Below, piece after piece: positions 38,320 to 47,324 of a stretch of DNA of 64,000 nt (the stretch's first letter is position 1; the number at the start of each line of letters is the position of its first letter). Under the pieces are notes generated by a model that did not search any database, was not told the origin of the DNA, and saw only the letters and a program-made list of their open reading frames with translations. Position numbers and translations under genes: made by a program. The DNA comes from Streptomyces yatensis (lineage in GTDB: Bacteria > Actinomycetota > Actinomycetes > Streptomycetales > Streptomycetaceae): positions 5,208,001 through 5,272,000 of the forward strand of contig NZ_CP072941.1 of NCBI RefSeq assembly GCF_018069625.1. The letters run 5' to 3'.

Positions 38320-39005
38320 GCTCGCCCACCTCCGCCCTTCACGGCATCTGTGTCGTTCGGTCCTGCCGTCGGTGGGACGGACGTCCCCTGCGTCCGGTTC
38401 CTTCCCACGCTCGAGGGTGAGCTACCCCTCCCGCTGGGGTGGAGATGTGAGAGCAGCGGCAGCAGTCGTGCGCGGCCCCGGGCGCAGCGGCTCTTCACTG
38501 TGCCGGTCGGAACATCCAGGACCTTCGCCGCCTCCGCGACGGGATAGCCCTGCATATCGACCAGCACCAGAGCCGCGCGCTGCTCAGGAGGGAGGGTGCG
38601 CAGCGCCCGGAGCAGTTCGCGGTGGAGATCACCGCGCTCGGCGGGAGCGGCGGCTGATTCATGGGGTTCCAGAAGTTGCTCGAGCCGCTCGGTGTCGTCC
38701 ACGGGGGAGGTGCGACGGGAGGCGGCCTTGCGGGCCCGGTCCAGACAGGCGTTGACCGTGATCCGGTGCAGCCAGGTCGTCACGGCGGACTGGCCCCGGA
38801 AGGTATGCGCGGCGCGGTAGGCGGAGACGAGCGCGTCCTGGACCGCGTCGGCCGCTTCCTCGCGGTCGCCGAGAGTGCGCAGCGCCACCGCCCAGAGTCT
38901 GTCGCGGTGGCGCCGCACTATTTCGCTGAAGGCGTCCGGGTCGCCGTCGACGTGCCGGGCAAGGAGCTCGCCGTCGCTCGCTCCGCCGATGGTGGCGTCG
39001 TCCAA
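38316..39005 (-). CDS. sigM: ECF RNA polymerase sigma factor SigM
   Basis: A 229-residue extracytoplasmic-function sigma factor. Region 2 (about 22-90) includes DREEAADAVQDALVSAYR and the -10 recognition TTWLHRITVNACLD; region 4 (about 125-175) includes LPPEQRAALVLVDMQGYPVAEAAKVLDVPTGTVKSR as HTH. TTG start at 39005, preceded by AGGGG. C-terminal 45 residues are an extra low-complexity tail. Overlaps its anti-sigma gene downstream; trxB/trxA beyond may be part of the response. Confidence 0.93.
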   Translation of the reverse strand: MDDATIGGASDGELLARHVDGDPDAFSEIVRRHRDRLWAVALRTLGDREEAADAVQDALVSAYRAAHTFRGQSAVTTWLHRITVNACLDRARKAASRRTSPVDDTERLEQLLEPHESAAAPAERGDLHRELLRALRTLPPEQRAALVLVDMQGYPVAEAAKVLDVPTGTVKSRCARGRARLLPLLSHLHPSGRGSSPSSVGRNRTQGTSVPPTAGPNDTDAVKGGGGRA

Positions 39006-39041
39006 CGTTGAGCCCCTCCCCTCTCGGCCGACCGTAGAGGG

Positions 39042-40757
39042 TCAGCCCTTGACCTTGATCTCCGAGATGCCGCCACGGTAGCGATCAGCGGTGCTGGCCG
39101 GAAGCTCGGTGATGTGAACCAGGACGAAACGCGTCCGTACTGGCTTGTCGAGAACGGTGGTCAGCTTCTTCCCGGCGCTCTTCAGGTCGGTGAGGTGCTG
39201 GGAGAAGGCGCCGAGTGAGGTGGGGTCGGAGGCGGAGGGGTCCGCGGCGAGAACTTCCACCTTCTGGCCGGCACGGTAGAAGTCGATGTCGATACTCGTG
39301 ACGCTTTTGGCGCTGCCGAGGTCGACGACGATGCCGCTGCCCTGCTTGCGTTGGGGCAGGTTACCGAAGTTCGGGTAGTTCCAGAACTCCTTGGTCACCC
39401 AGGCGGTGTCCGCGTCGCCGTCCACGGCTCCATCGACCTTGTCCGGGGCGAAGGGCGTGTCCAACGGGGAGAACTCCGTGGCGCTCTCGATGTCGAGCGG
39501 CTTGCCCACGAGCTGCTCGCCCTTGCCGTCGTCCTTCTCGCTGGTGGACTTGCCCGGGTCGCTCTTGTTCTCCTCCTTGAGGAGGGTGTCCGCGAGCTGC
39601 CAGCTGCCGAGGCCGAGGGCAGCGATCAGAAGGGCGGAGACGGTCCACTTGAGGGCCTTGCCCGTGCGGCTCTGCAGCGGCGGCGGAGGCGGCACGGGAG
39701 CGGCCGGGCGGGCCGTGTGCGCGGCGCCGCCACGGTTCGGAGGTTGGCCGTACACGCCCTGTTGGTACGTCGTGCGCGAATACGCCGACGAAGGGGTGTA
39801 GGCGGGCTCGGGCGGCCGGATGCGCGGCATGGCCGCGACGGCCTTGGCCAACTCCTCGGGGGTGGTGCAGGGCTGGTCCTGACGGGAGGCGGTGGCCCCG
39901 TCGTTGACCAGTGCGCGCATCGCGAGCTCGGACAGACCGCGATGGACTCCCGCGCGGACCTGGTCGGGGGCGATCAGGCCCACGCCCTTGGGCAGCCCGG
40001 AGAGGCCGTAGGCGTCGGTGTCGTACGGCCAGCGCTGGGTGAGCCCCGCGTACAGCAGCGCGCCGATCGCCTCGGTGTCGGTGCGCTGGGGGTGGTCGAC
40101 GCTGATACCGCGCAGGGCGGCCATCACGGCGAGCCCCCGGATGCGGTACTGGCCGGACTCGGTGCGCAGCACGGAGCCGGGGTTCAGCCGCAGATGGGCC
40201 AGGCCCTCGCGGTGGGCGGCGGCCATGGCCTGGGAGACCTGGCTGACCAATTGGTACGCGTCGTGCGGCTCGAGCGGCCCGGCGGCCAGCACGGCGGTGA
40301 GTTCGGTGGCGTCGGGAAGCCACTCATGGACGACATAGACGAGATCGTTCTCCTCGACGGCGTCGAGGACCTGGACGAAGCGGGGGTCGCCCAGCAGGGC
40401 CGCCGAACGGGCGGCGGCGAGCACCGGCCTGGCGCGCGGATGGTCGGCGGGCAGAACATGCACACCGACGGCACGCCGCAGCTTTTCGTCCACGGCACGC
40501 CAACTGCTGAATCCGTCCAGACGGGTGACGCACTCCTCCAGACGGTAGCGTCTGGCCAACTTATGACCGCTGTGCAGCTCTAGGGGGCTCGCTTCGGCCG
40601 CGGCGCCCACCTCTTCGGTGACCGCGTCCTCCGTCCCCTTACCGACCTTCTCTTTCGTCCCCGCCCCGTCGGCCGTGGCCTTGCCCGCCTCGGCGGTCAG
40701 CGGCTCCTCTCCACCGCTGTCGGCCACGTCGACGGCAGCCGTGCTCCGTTCCGCCAC
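39042..40757 (-). CDS. MurJ-associated pseudokinase with extracellular discoidin-like domain
   Basis: A 571-residue membrane protein from the GTG at 40757 (upstream AGGA). After an acidic N-terminus comes a kinase-fold domain (about 60-330) with every catalytic element lost: the Lys is His (VGVHVL), the HRD loop reads HLRLNPGSVL and DFG reads RGL. A transmembrane helix (about 380-402) leads to a C-terminal beta domain resembling F5/8 type C (discoidin) modules (DGAVDGDADTAWVTKEFW, VVDLGSAKSV). In M. tuberculosis this pseudokinase is fused to the MurJ (MviN) flippase and binds FhaA when phosphorylated; here it is a separate gene after murJ. Confidence 0.88.
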   Translation of the reverse strand: MAERSTAAVDVADSGGEEPLTAEAGKATADGAGTKEKVGKGTEDAVTEEVGAAAEASPLELHSGHKLARRYRLEECVTRLDGFSSWRAVDEKLRRAVGVHVLPADHPRARPVLAAARSAALLGDPRFVQVLDAVEENDLVYVVHEWLPDATELTAVLAAGPLEPHDAYQLVSQVSQAMAAAHREGLAHLRLNPGSVLRTESGQYRIRGLAVMAALRGISVDHPQRTDTEAIGALLYAGLTQRWPYDTDAYGLSGLPKGVGLIAPDQVRAGVHRGLSELAMRALVNDGATASRQDQPCTTPEELAKAVAAMPRIRPPEPAYTPSSAYSRTTYQQGVYGQPPNRGGAAHTARPAAPVPPPPPLQSRTGKALKWTVSALLIAALGLGSWQLADTLLKEENKSDPGKSTSEKDDGKGEQLVGKPLDIESATEFSPLDTPFAPDKVDGAVDGDADTAWVTKEFWNYPNFGNLPQRKQGSGIVVDLGSAKSVTSIDIDFYRAGQKVEVLAADPSASDPTSLGAFSQHLTDLKSAGKKLTTVLDKPVRTRFVLVHITELPASTADRYRGGISEIKVKG

Positions 40758-40867
40758 CGTCGTTCCTGCCTCCCCATCCGTTGCGCCTACTCCGAGCCAA
40801 GACAATTGTGCCCACAGTCCGCCGCTATGCACGACACACGGTGGCGGACGATGGTTGTGCTCAATGA

Positions 40868-43243
40868 TCAGCGTCCGAGTCGTCCGCGCACCATACCGAC
40901 CATGGCCGTCAGCTCCTCAACGCGCATCCGTTTGGCAGCAATGTAGAAGACCGCGATAAGAACGAGACCGCCGCCCAGCAAACCCGCTACAGAGCCGGCG
41001 ACGCCCATTCCGAGGGTCTGCATGATGGTGTACGCCGAGCCGCCGCCCAGGATGGCTGCGGGGATGCTGGCGCCCGCGAGGCGGGTGTAGGTGCGGACGA
41101 CGCGGGGGCCGTCCAGATCGCCTCCCAGCCGCTTGCGCAGCCGCTTCCAGGCCACTCCCACGCCGGTGGCGTAGGCCAGGCCGTAGGCGGCCGCCATACC
41201 GGCGACGGCCCAGCGGGCGGGGAGCACGACATAGGCGAGCGCGGAACCGGCGGCATTGACGGCGGCGACGATCACCGTGTTGTAGAAGGGGGTGCGGGTG
41301 TCCTCGTAGGCGTAGAAGCCGCGGAGGACGACGTACTGCACGGAGAAGGGGATGAGCCCCAGGCCGAACGCCATCAGGATGTAGCCCATGGCTTGGGCCG
41401 TCTCGGTGCCCGAGGTCCCGAAAAGCAGGGTGCATAGGGGGATACCGAGCGCGATGAAGCCGAAGGCGAGGGGGACGATGGCGACGGCGGAGGTGCGCAG
41501 GCCCTGCGAGATGTCGTCGCGGACCGCTCCGGGGTCGCCGTCGTGGGCCGCCCGGGAGAGCCTGGGGAGGAGAGCTGCCATCACCGACACGGTGATGATG
41601 GCCTGCGGCATGTTCCAGATGAGCTGAGCACTCGTGTAGCCGACGTAGCTCGCTCCTGGGTGGCCCCCGTTGTCGGCCTCCGTACCGGCGGCGGTGGCGA
41701 GCTGGGTCACCACGATGTTGCCGGCCTGGTTGGCGAGCACGAACAGCACGGTCCACTTGGCCAGTTTGGCGGCCTTGCCGAGCCCGTGGCCGCGCCAGTC
41801 GAAGCGTGGCCGGAAGCGGAAACCGGCTGCCCGGAGATAGGGGAACATCGCCAGGGCCTGGACGGTGAGGCCGAGGAGTGTGCCGATGCCCAGCAGCCGG
41901 ATGCCCTCCGGCGTGATGGTCGTGACACCCATGTTGGAGTTGCTGGAGGTGCCGAACACCCAGATGAAGAGGCCGAAAGTGGCGATGACGACGATGTTGT
42001 TGAGGACCGGGGTCCACATCATCGCGCCGAACTTGCCCCGGGCGTTGAGGATCTGACCGACCACGACGTGCACGCCCATGAAGAAGATGGTGGGCAGGCA
42101 GTAGCGGGCGAAGGTGACCGCAACCTCGTTGGAGGGGGGATCGCTGGCGATGTCCGCGGAGAGCATCCGGATCAGTGCCGGAGCCGCGAACAGCGAAACC
42201 GCGACGAGGCTGCCGAGCGCGACCATCGTCAACGTGAGCAGACGGTTGGCGTAGGCGACTCCGCCGTCGTCGTCCTCCTTCATCGCGCGCACGAGCTGCG
42301 GGACGAAGACGGAGTTCAGGCCGCCGCCGACGGTGAGGAAGTAGATCATCGCGGGCAGCTGATAGGCGACCTGGTAAGCCTGGCCGAGGCTGGCGGCGCC
42401 GAGGCCCGCGACGATCACCATCTGCCGGACGAATCCGGTCAGGCGGGAGACCAGGGTGCCCGCGGCCATCAGCGCGCTCGACTGCAGCAGACCCGACGCC
42501 CGGCCCCCTGAGGGCTTCTTCGGCTCGGGCTCGGGCTCGGCCGCGGGGGCGGTCACGACGGGAGCGGCCACCGTGGGAGCGGCGGCCGCGGCATGGGCGG
42601 ACTCGGATCTCGACGGTCCGGGGACCGGTGCCTGCCCCTGCGCGGGTGCCTGTCCCTGCGGGTAGCTCTCCGGACCCTGCGGGTAGCCCTGGCCCTGGGC
42701 GGCCCGGGGGTCATAGGGCTGCTGATCGCGGTAGAGATGCGCGAAGGCGTCCCGCTGCGGCTGCTGCGCCGCGCTGTAGCCGTCGCCGGTCCCCGGATAG
42801 CCGGGGCCCGGCTGACCGCCGGTGTACGGCTGCTGTGCCGCACCCTGCCGGCCGGGGGCGGCCTCGGAGCGCCATGCGCGCGGGTCGGGGCCCTGCGGCG
42901 GGGGGGGCGGCTGGTACTGCTGCTGGTAGCCCCCCTGCTGCGGTGTTTGGGGGGCGTGCCGGTCGTACAGCGGATCCGTCAGCGGGTCGTGGGCGTAGCG
43001 ATCCTGCGTCGGATACGGGTAGGGCGTGAAGCTGCCCGTCGCGTACGTATCGTCCAGATACGGGTCCGGTGCGTAGTACTGCTGGCCGTACGACTGGCGC
43101 GGGTCGGCCTGCGGTGCCTGGTGGGCGTCGCCCAGATACGGATCGCGCTGGTGCGGTTCCTGTCCGTAAGGGTCATGGGAGCCGTGAGGCGAAGGCTGCG
43201 GCGGCGGTGGCACTCGGCCATCACCGTCATACGGCGCGTTCAT
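40868..43243 (-). CDS. murJ: Lipid II flippase MurJ
   Basis: MOP-superfamily flippase that moves lipid II across the membrane for peptidoglycan synthesis. 791 residues: a 250-residue Pro/Gln/Tyr-rich cytoplasmic extension, then 14 or so helices starting SSALMAAGTLVSRLTGFVRQM (about 255). Typical MurJ pieces GLNSVFVPQLVRA and GAFYxYEDTRTPF-like (RGFYAYEDTRTPFY) are present. ATG at 43243. Between DUF6049 and the pseudokinase on the same strand. Confidence 0.95.
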   Translation of the reverse strand: MNAPYDGDGRVPPPPQPSPHGSHDPYGQEPHQRDPYLGDAHQAPQADPRQSYGQQYYAPDPYLDDTYATGSFTPYPYPTQDRYAHDPLTDPLYDRHAPQTPQQGGYQQQYQPPPPPQGPDPRAWRSEAAPGRQGAAQQPYTGGQPGPGYPGTGDGYSAAQQPQRDAFAHLYRDQQPYDPRAAQGQGYPQGPESYPQGQAPAQGQAPVPGPSRSESAHAAAAAPTVAAPVVTAPAAEPEPEPKKPSGGRASGLLQSSALMAAGTLVSRLTGFVRQMVIVAGLGAASLGQAYQVAYQLPAMIYFLTVGGGLNSVFVPQLVRAMKEDDDGGVAYANRLLTLTMVALGSLVAVSLFAAPALIRMLSADIASDPPSNEVAVTFARYCLPTIFFMGVHVVVGQILNARGKFGAMMWTPVLNNIVVIATFGLFIWVFGTSSNSNMGVTTITPEGIRLLGIGTLLGLTVQALAMFPYLRAAGFRFRPRFDWRGHGLGKAAKLAKWTVLFVLANQAGNIVVTQLATAAGTEADNGGHPGASYVGYTSAQLIWNMPQAIITVSVMAALLPRLSRAAHDGDPGAVRDDISQGLRTSAVAIVPLAFGFIALGIPLCTLLFGTSGTETAQAMGYILMAFGLGLIPFSVQYVVLRGFYAYEDTRTPFYNTVIVAAVNAAGSALAYVVLPARWAVAGMAAAYGLAYATGVGVAWKRLRKRLGGDLDGPRVVRTYTRLAGASIPAAILGGGSAYTIMQTLGMGVAGSVAGLLGGGLVLIAVFYIAAKRMRVEELTAMVGMVRGRLGR

Positions 43244-43291
43244 CGCTACCCCACCTCATCGTCCGCTGCGGCCGACCGGCCCAGGCTTTGC

Positions 43292-45652
43292 TCAACGCTC
43301 CACTTTCTCACCCGAGCCGGACGGGCCAGCGCTTTGCGATCCGGTGTCCGCCGCCGGGTCACTCGGCTGCTCGGGCACGAGGGCGTGAGCGGGGTCGCGC
43401 CGGTCGGTCTCCGGGGCCTCGCTGTCGTCCTCATCATCCTGCCCGTGCGCCGTCTCGGCGTCTTCCCCGTCTCCGCCGTCCTCACCGTTCCTGGCGGCCG
43501 CGCGCTTGCGCTGGACGTAGATCCGGACACCGGCGAGGACCAGCAGCAGCACACCGCCGGCGATCACGAGAATCACGGTCGACGTGATTTCGGTGACATT
43601 CACCTCGAACATCATCTCGCGGCCGTAAGGCTGTCCGTCCGGGGTGTAGAGCTGGGCCGAGACCCACACCGGGCCGTTCGCGTTGGCCGTGGTCCCGAAC
43701 TTCACGGACTGGCTGTGGCCGCCCTCCACATTGACCAGCTGCGGGTCGCTGATCGCCAGCCGGTTGCCCTGCTGGGAGCGGAGGACGAGCCGCAGCTCGA
43801 CGCCCTGCACCAGGTTGTTCTGCAGGGTCACCGGGACGGTGGCGCTCCGCCCGGAGAGGGTCATGTCCGTCTTGGGGACCAGGCGCACCTTCTTGGTGAG
43901 CCCGGACAGGTAGGTCTGCACGTCGTGCCGGAAGCCGGCCGCGTTCTGCGCCTCGCTGCGCCATGAGGTCGACATCTCGCGCCTGATCGCGTTCCCGAAG
44001 GGAGTGACCACCCGGTACTTGGCGGTGAGAATCGGCTCGAAATTGTCCAGGGTCCTCTGGGTCTCCTGGATCCTGTCGAACGCCTCGGTGGGCAGTTCCC
44101 GCGCGCGCAGCGACCGGGGGTACGAGCGGGAGCTCGGCACCCGCTGGGTGGCGCTCGGGTCGGGCTTGGCCTTCGCGGCCTGTCCCAGGCTCAGCGGCTG
44201 CGTCCACTGCCCCGAGAGGCCCTCCAGGGCCGCCGCCATGGCCTGCGCCTGGCTGGTGGTGGGCGTCCGCTGGGGGGCGACCACGACGCTGCGCTGCTTG
44301 TCCGGCGCCTGCAGGTTGAACATCTGGCTCTGGGCCAGGAACGTCTGGATGGCGAGGGTGGAGTTCTCCGCCTTGGACATGTCGCCGGTGAAGGCCGTCG
44401 ACAGCCGTGCGTCGGCGACCACCGCCGTATTGCCGCCGCCGATCTGGCGGGCCGCGGTGGGGGTGTAGGAGAGCCCGCCGGTCTCGCGCAGGCTGTCGCT
44501 GCGGGCGATGACGTTGTGCGCGCCCGCGGAGGTGGCGACGTCCACGATCGAGGAGTCGACCGCCCCGTCCACGGGCCAGGCGAAGTCGGTGCGCGGCCGC
44601 ACCCCGAGGATGGTCTCCACGGTCGTCGAGGCGAGCTCGGTGGCGCCCTGGAGGTGGCTGAGGGTGCCGGTGACGTTCTTACCGCGGTGGGCGAGCGAGG
44701 CGAGGTCGGGGTCGGCGAACGGCAGCGCGACCACCTGCTTGCCGTCCACGGCCTTCTGCAGGGCGTCGAGCCACTGCTTGGCGACGGTCTGGCCGCGGCC
44801 CGCCGTGGTGCCGTTGCCCGAGGGGTTCTGGACCTCGTACTTCTTGGTCATCGCGTCGACCGTGGCGAGCAGGTCGGGGTCGATCACCCAGGTGATGGGG
44901 AGGTTCTTCCCCAGGGCGACCATCTGCTGCAGTCGGCCGCCGGGGGCCAGCTCCTCGGCGAGGCGGTCGTCCCGGAAGATCGGGGTGCGGTCCTCGTCGT
45001 TGTCCGTGCGCGCGGTCACATGGGTGGCGGAGATCAGCGGCCACAGATAGGTGAGCTGGGACTTCTTCGTGGCCGTGCCGGACTGCCAGGGCAGGAAGGT
45101 CCGCTCGATGCCCAGCACCTGCGGCCAGGGCTGACTGGAGGTGCCACCGGTGAGCGAGACGCCGAGCTGATAGACGCCGTTCTCCCCCAGGTGCAACTGA
45201 TCCACCGGTATGGAGAGGGAGAAGTCACGGCTGGCGCCGGCCGACAGCTTGCCGATCTTCTTGGCGTATTTGTCGTCCACCTCGGTGCCGTCGAGGCCCT
45301 CCGTATAGCCGGTGCGGTGGGCGGCGGTGTCGATCGCGCTGCGGCCGTTCATGGTCGGACCGACGCGGAGGCCCACCTCGGCTCCCGAGACCGTGCTCTT
45401 GGTGTCGTTGGTGACGGTGCCGCTGACGGTGAGCGTGTCGCTCTTCTTCGGCGCGGTGGGGGTCAGCGAGGTGATGGAGACGTCCACCGACCGTGAGCCG
45501 GTGGCCTTGCTCTCCGCATGGGCGGCGGGTGCCGCCGGAATCTGCGCCAGGCCCGCGAGCATCGGCGCCGCGGCGAGCACGGCCGCTGTGCGCCGCAACC
45601 ATCGTCGGGCGCGAGCGGAAGTTGTCCCCCGGAGGTCTGCCGCATCGGCCAC
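43292..45652 (-). CDS. DUF6049 family secreted membrane-anchored protein
   Basis: A 786-residue exported protein: basic N-terminus with signal peptide (hydrophobic 23-45, cleavage near AAHAES), a large extracellular region with beta-sandwich-like segments at both ends, and a C-terminal transmembrane helix (about 690-712) followed by an acidic cytoplasmic tail. GTG at 45652. It precedes murJ by 48 bases; mycobacteria keep the same order (Rv3909 then mviN), so an envelope-assembly role linked to MurJ is likely, but the biochemical function is unknown. Confidence 0.85.
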   Translation of the reverse strand: MADAADLRGTTSARARRWLRRTAAVLAAAPMLAGLAQIPAAPAAHAESKATGSRSVDVSITSLTPTAPKKSDTLTVSGTVTNDTKSTVSGAEVGLRVGPTMNGRSAIDTAAHRTGYTEGLDGTEVDDKYAKKIGKLSAGASRDFSLSIPVDQLHLGENGVYQLGVSLTGGTSSQPWPQVLGIERTFLPWQSGTATKKSQLTYLWPLISATHVTARTDNDEDRTPIFRDDRLAEELAPGGRLQQMVALGKNLPITWVIDPDLLATVDAMTKKYEVQNPSGNGTTAGRGQTVAKQWLDALQKAVDGKQVVALPFADPDLASLAHRGKNVTGTLSHLQGATELASTTVETILGVRPRTDFAWPVDGAVDSSIVDVATSAGAHNVIARSDSLRETGGLSYTPTAARQIGGGNTAVVADARLSTAFTGDMSKAENSTLAIQTFLAQSQMFNLQAPDKQRSVVVAPQRTPTTSQAQAMAAALEGLSGQWTQPLSLGQAAKAKPDPSATQRVPSSRSYPRSLRARELPTEAFDRIQETQRTLDNFEPILTAKYRVVTPFGNAIRREMSTSWRSEAQNAAGFRHDVQTYLSGLTKKVRLVPKTDMTLSGRSATVPVTLQNNLVQGVELRLVLRSQQGNRLAISDPQLVNVEGGHSQSVKFGTTANANGPVWVSAQLYTPDGQPYGREMMFEVNVTEITSTVILVIAGGVLLLVLAGVRIYVQRKRAAARNGEDGGDGEDAETAHGQDDEDDSEAPETDRRDPAHALVPEQPSDPAADTGSQSAGPSGSGEKVER

Positions 45653-45833
45653 GCGCTCGCCCGTCCCTTGTCGTCAGTAGGTCGTCAGTGGTCGTCGCAA
45701 TGTGCGTCCACGAAATGGTAACGATGCCCGCTGTGGCGAAGTGCTGTGGATGGCTCCACAAGATCGTTACGCAGTGGTGGTCCGCATCGGGTGTGGAGTC
45801 CGCGGGGCGCACGGCCACGTACCCTGTTCTGTT

Positions 45834-47324
45834 GTGCCGAACGCCAACAATGACAGCCGACCCCCGCAGCCGACCAATGAGCTCAGCCAGGTGCAGCGCC
45901 GCGCCGTGGGCGAGCTTCTGCGGGTCTCTCCCGTCGCCGACGATCTTGCCCGTCGCTTCCAGCAGGCCGGTTTCCGCCTGGCTCTGGTCGGCGGCTCGGT
46001 ACGGGACGCGCTGCTCGGCCGGCTCGGTAACGATCTGGACTTCACGACGGACGCACGGCCGGACGAGGTACTGAAGATCGTACGGCCGTGGGCGGACGCG
46101 GTGTGGGATGTCGGCATCGCCTTCGGCACCGTCGGCTGCCGTAAGGACATGGCCACCGGAAGCGGGTCGGATCAGAGCTTCCAGATTGAAATCACGACTT
46201 ATCGGTCAGAAGCCTATGACCGGACATCCCGGAAGCCCGAGGTGTCGTACGGCGACTCCATCGAGGAGGACCTGGTCCGTCGGGATTTCACGGTCAACGC
46301 GATGGCGGTGGCGCTCCCGCAGAAGGAGTTCATCGACCCGCACCACGGTCTGGAGGATCTCGCCGCCCGGGTGCTGCGCACCCCCGGGACGCCCGAGGAG
46401 TCCTTCTCCGACGATCCGCTGCGGATGATGCGGGCCGCGCGCTTCGCCGCGCAGCTGGACTTCGAGGTGGCCCCCGAGGTGGTCGCCGCGATGACATCGA
46501 TGGCCGACCGCATCGACATCGTCTCGGCCGAGCGGGTACGTGATGAGCTCAACAAGCTCATCCTGGCCGACCACCCCCGCAAGGGGCTGCGGCTGCTGGT
46601 GGAGACCGGGCTCGCCGACCGCGTCCTGCCGGAGCTCCCGGCGCTGCGCCTGGAGCGTGATGAGCACCACCGCCACAAGGATGTGTACGAGCATTCGCTG
46701 ACGGTGCTGGACCAGGCCATCGACCTGGAGACCGAGGGACCCGACCTGGTGCTGCGGCTGGCCGCGCTGCTGCATGACATCGGTAAGCCCAAGACGCGCC
46801 GCTTCGAGAAGGACGGCCGGGTCTCCTTCCACCACCACGAGGTGGTGGGAGCCAAGATGACCAAATTCCGGATGACGAAGCTCAAGTACTCCAATGAGCT
46901 GATCAAGGACGTCTCGCGCCTTGTCGAGCTGCATCTGCGCTTCCACGGCTATGGCACGGGGGAATGGACCGACTCCGCCGTCCGTCGCTATGTCCGTGAC
47001 GCCGGGCCGCTGCTGGACCGGCTGCACAAGCTGACCCGCTCGGACTGCACCACCCGTAACAAGAGGAAGGCGACGGCGCTCTCGCGTGCGTACGACGGCC
47101 TCGAGGAGCGCATCGCCCGGCTGCAGGAGCAGGAGGAGCTGGACTCGATCCGCCCGGATCTGGACGGCAACGAGATCATGAAGATCCTCGGTATCCCGCC
47201 GGGTCCGCAGGTCGGCAAGGCGTACAAGCATCTGCTGGAGATGCGGCTGGAGCACGGCCCGATGGAGCGGGACAGCGCGATCGCCACGCTCCAGGAGTGG
47301 TGGGGCGCTCAGTCGGAGGGCTGA
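45834..47324 (+). CDS. cca: CCA tRNA nucleotidyltransferase
   Basis: Adds or repairs the 3' CCA of tRNAs, consistent with the two tRNA genes in the window not encoding CCA. 496 residues with the class II nucleotidyltransferase head (LVGGSVRDALLGR, then LDFTTDARP with the catalytic carboxylates), RRDFTVNAMA, and a C-terminal HD domain (LLHDIGKPKTRR) of the long actinobacterial type. I choose the GTG at 45834; there is no ribosome site before it but TACCCT lies 8 bases upstream, so the mRNA may be leaderless. Its end overlaps the convergent MFS gene by 16 bases. Confidence 0.94.
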   Translation: MPNANNDSRPPQPTNELSQVQRRAVGELLRVSPVADDLARRFQQAGFRLALVGGSVRDALLGRLGNDLDFTTDARPDEVLKIVRPWADAVWDVGIAFGTVGCRKDMATGSGSDQSFQIEITTYRSEAYDRTSRKPEVSYGDSIEEDLVRRDFTVNAMAVALPQKEFIDPHHGLEDLAARVLRTPGTPEESFSDDPLRMMRAARFAAQLDFEVAPEVVAAMTSMADRIDIVSAERVRDELNKLILADHPRKGLRLLVETGLADRVLPELPALRLERDEHHRHKDVYEHSLTVLDQAIDLETEGPDLVLRLAALLHDIGKPKTRRFEKDGRVSFHHHEVVGAKMTKFRMTKLKYSNELIKDVSRLVELHLRFHGYGTGEWTDSAVRRYVRDAGPLLDRLHKLTRSDCTTRNKRKATALSRAYDGLEERIARLQEQEELDSIRPDLDGNEIMKILGIPPGPQVGKAYKHLLEMRLEHGPMERDSAIATLQEWWGAQSEG

